Shown piece by piece: positions 63,517-64,000 of a stretch of 64,000 bases of DNA. How positions within the stretch are numbered: the stretch's first letter is position 1; each line of letters starts with the position of its first letter. The stretch lies in contig QHXQ01000019.1 of the NCBI GenBank assembly GCA_003223935.1, positions 62,001-126,000 on the forward strand, given 5' to 3'. The translations under genes and the position numbers were made by a program. Source of the stretch: Acidobacteriota bacterium (GTDB lineage Bacteria; Acidobacteriota; Blastocatellia; Pyrinomonadales; Pyrinomonadaceae). The notes under the pieces are model-generated. The model did not search any database and had not been told where the DNA came from. It was given only the letters and a program-made list of their open reading frames with translations.

Positions 63517-64000
63517 ATGTCGGCAGTACACAACCTCGTAAGCGAAGAGCCAGCGGCGCGCTCATGGCGACCTGAGATCGAACTGTTGTTGAGTTGCGCG
63601 CGGGCGCGCGTTGACCGGGAAGGCGCGGCGCGGATTCGCGCGCTGGTCGAGCACGAACTTGATTGGGACTATCTGCTGCGCGTGGCGGATAGGCATGGAT
63701 TGCAGCCCCTCCTGCACCACCACCTCGATGCGATCTGCGCGACCTCCGTCCCTGATGCTTATGCACAACGGCTGCGCGAAGCGGCCCGGCGCGTTTCGGC
63801 GCTTAATACTTTTCTGGCGAATGAACTGCAAAGGTTGCTCGCGCTCTTCGCGGCCGAAGGAATCGAGGCGATGCCCTATAAGGGGCCGGCCCTCGCGGCC
63901 GAAATCTATGGCAACATTGCGCTCCGCCAGTCCAGCGATCTAGACATCCTTGTGCGCCCGCGCGATGTGCCGCGCGCAAGCGAAATCCTACTTGCCGAAG
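63517..64000 (+). CDS. Uncharacterised nucleotidyltransferase-family protein (3' end outside window)
   Basis: The frame is open from ATG 63517 to the window edge, 161 residues. An N-terminal helical region (LLLSCARARVDREGAARIRAL, DYLLRVADRHGLQPLLHHHL) leads to the nucleotidyltransferase-like core MPYKGPALAAEIYG followed by ALRQSSDLDILVRPRDV, where DLDILV supplies the metal-binding Asp pair. This is the NTP_transf_5-type pattern, often found near capsule or lasso-peptide genes. The context downstream is not visible. Confidence 0.8.
   Translation, partial: MSAVHNLVSEEPAARSWRPEIELLLSCARARVDREGAARIRALVEHELDWDYLLRVADRHGLQPLLHHHLDAICATSVPDAYAQRLREAARRVSALNTFLANELQRLLALFAAEGIEAMPYKGPALAAEIYGNIALRQSSDLDILVRPRDVPRASEILLAE

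Overview
This is a G+C-rich bacterial window, densely packed with same-strand gene runs. The far left holds magnesium-chelatase genes (the 3' end of bchD, and bchH), so the organism makes (bacterio)chlorophyll. It also carries an aerobic haem-copper oxidase and a b6-type quinol:cytochrome c complex with a very large multihaem cytochrome. Together with the housekeeping gene styles, this suggests an oxygen-tolerant chlorophototroph, most plausibly a Chloracidobacterium-like member of the Acidobacteriota. That assignment is inferred from gene content only; there is no rRNA or other phylogenetic marker set here.

Layout. 1-6300: bchD (partial), the C-terminal half of bchH, a secreted caspase-like protein, then the N-terminal half of bchH. 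The two BchH halves are separate intact genes in swapped order. 6310-9465 (minus): glutaredoxin, cyclomaltodextrin glucanotransferase-like enzyme, glycogen-binding-domain protein. 9735-25213 (plus): a respiratory block. It comprises Rieske protein, cytochrome b6-like, subunit-IV-like, octahaem cytochrome c, cupredoxin lipoprotein, ctaB, coxB, coxA, two subunit III genes, subunit IV, a CxxC membrane protein, a zinc ribbon, a DUF420 protein and a HEAT-repeat protein. 25217-29213: ferredoxin, small proteins, stress-type protein, M14 peptidase. 29829-35166: ftsH, an Mrr-N-like protein, mutS. 35196-43843 (minus): cation efflux, EamA transporter, pyruvate dehydrogenase pdhA-pdhB-pdhC plus a small trailing ORF, and an HD-GYP/GGDEF protein. 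44465-54128: Asn-rich lipoprotein, RNase D, DUF255/thioredoxin protein, ETF-quinone oxidoreductase, HExxH-type protein, and the yicC-gmk-rpoZ group beside an MsbA-like ABC exporter. 54470-64000: OmpR regulator with a secreted beta-propeller, OmpA-like protein, a histidine kinase/NtrC pair, an O-methyltransferase, and the start of a nucleotidyltransferase-like gene.

How it works together. The respiratory block could carry electrons from quinol through Rieske/cytochrome b to the octahaem cytochrome, on through a membrane-anchored cupredoxin or similar carrier, and to the CuA/aa3-type oxidase. ETF-QO and pyruvate dehydrogenase feed the same pool from fatty/amino-acid and sugar catabolism, and the CGTase-like operon handles alpha-glucans.

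The most unusual signals are three. (1) The split, order-swapped bchH with a caspase-like gene between its halves. (2) About sixteen intergenic elements that are all built from tandem 7-nt units, usually arranged as a large hairpin, but with a different unit sequence in each element. One is a perfect 29-bp stem, and several end within 12 nt of start codons that lack a recognisable Shine-Dalgarno. (3) The eight-haem cytochrome subunit in the quinol-oxidising operon. Four genes too short or open-ended for a simple ORF scan were added: 26944-27114, 29064-29213, 56865-57020 and the partial gene at 63517.
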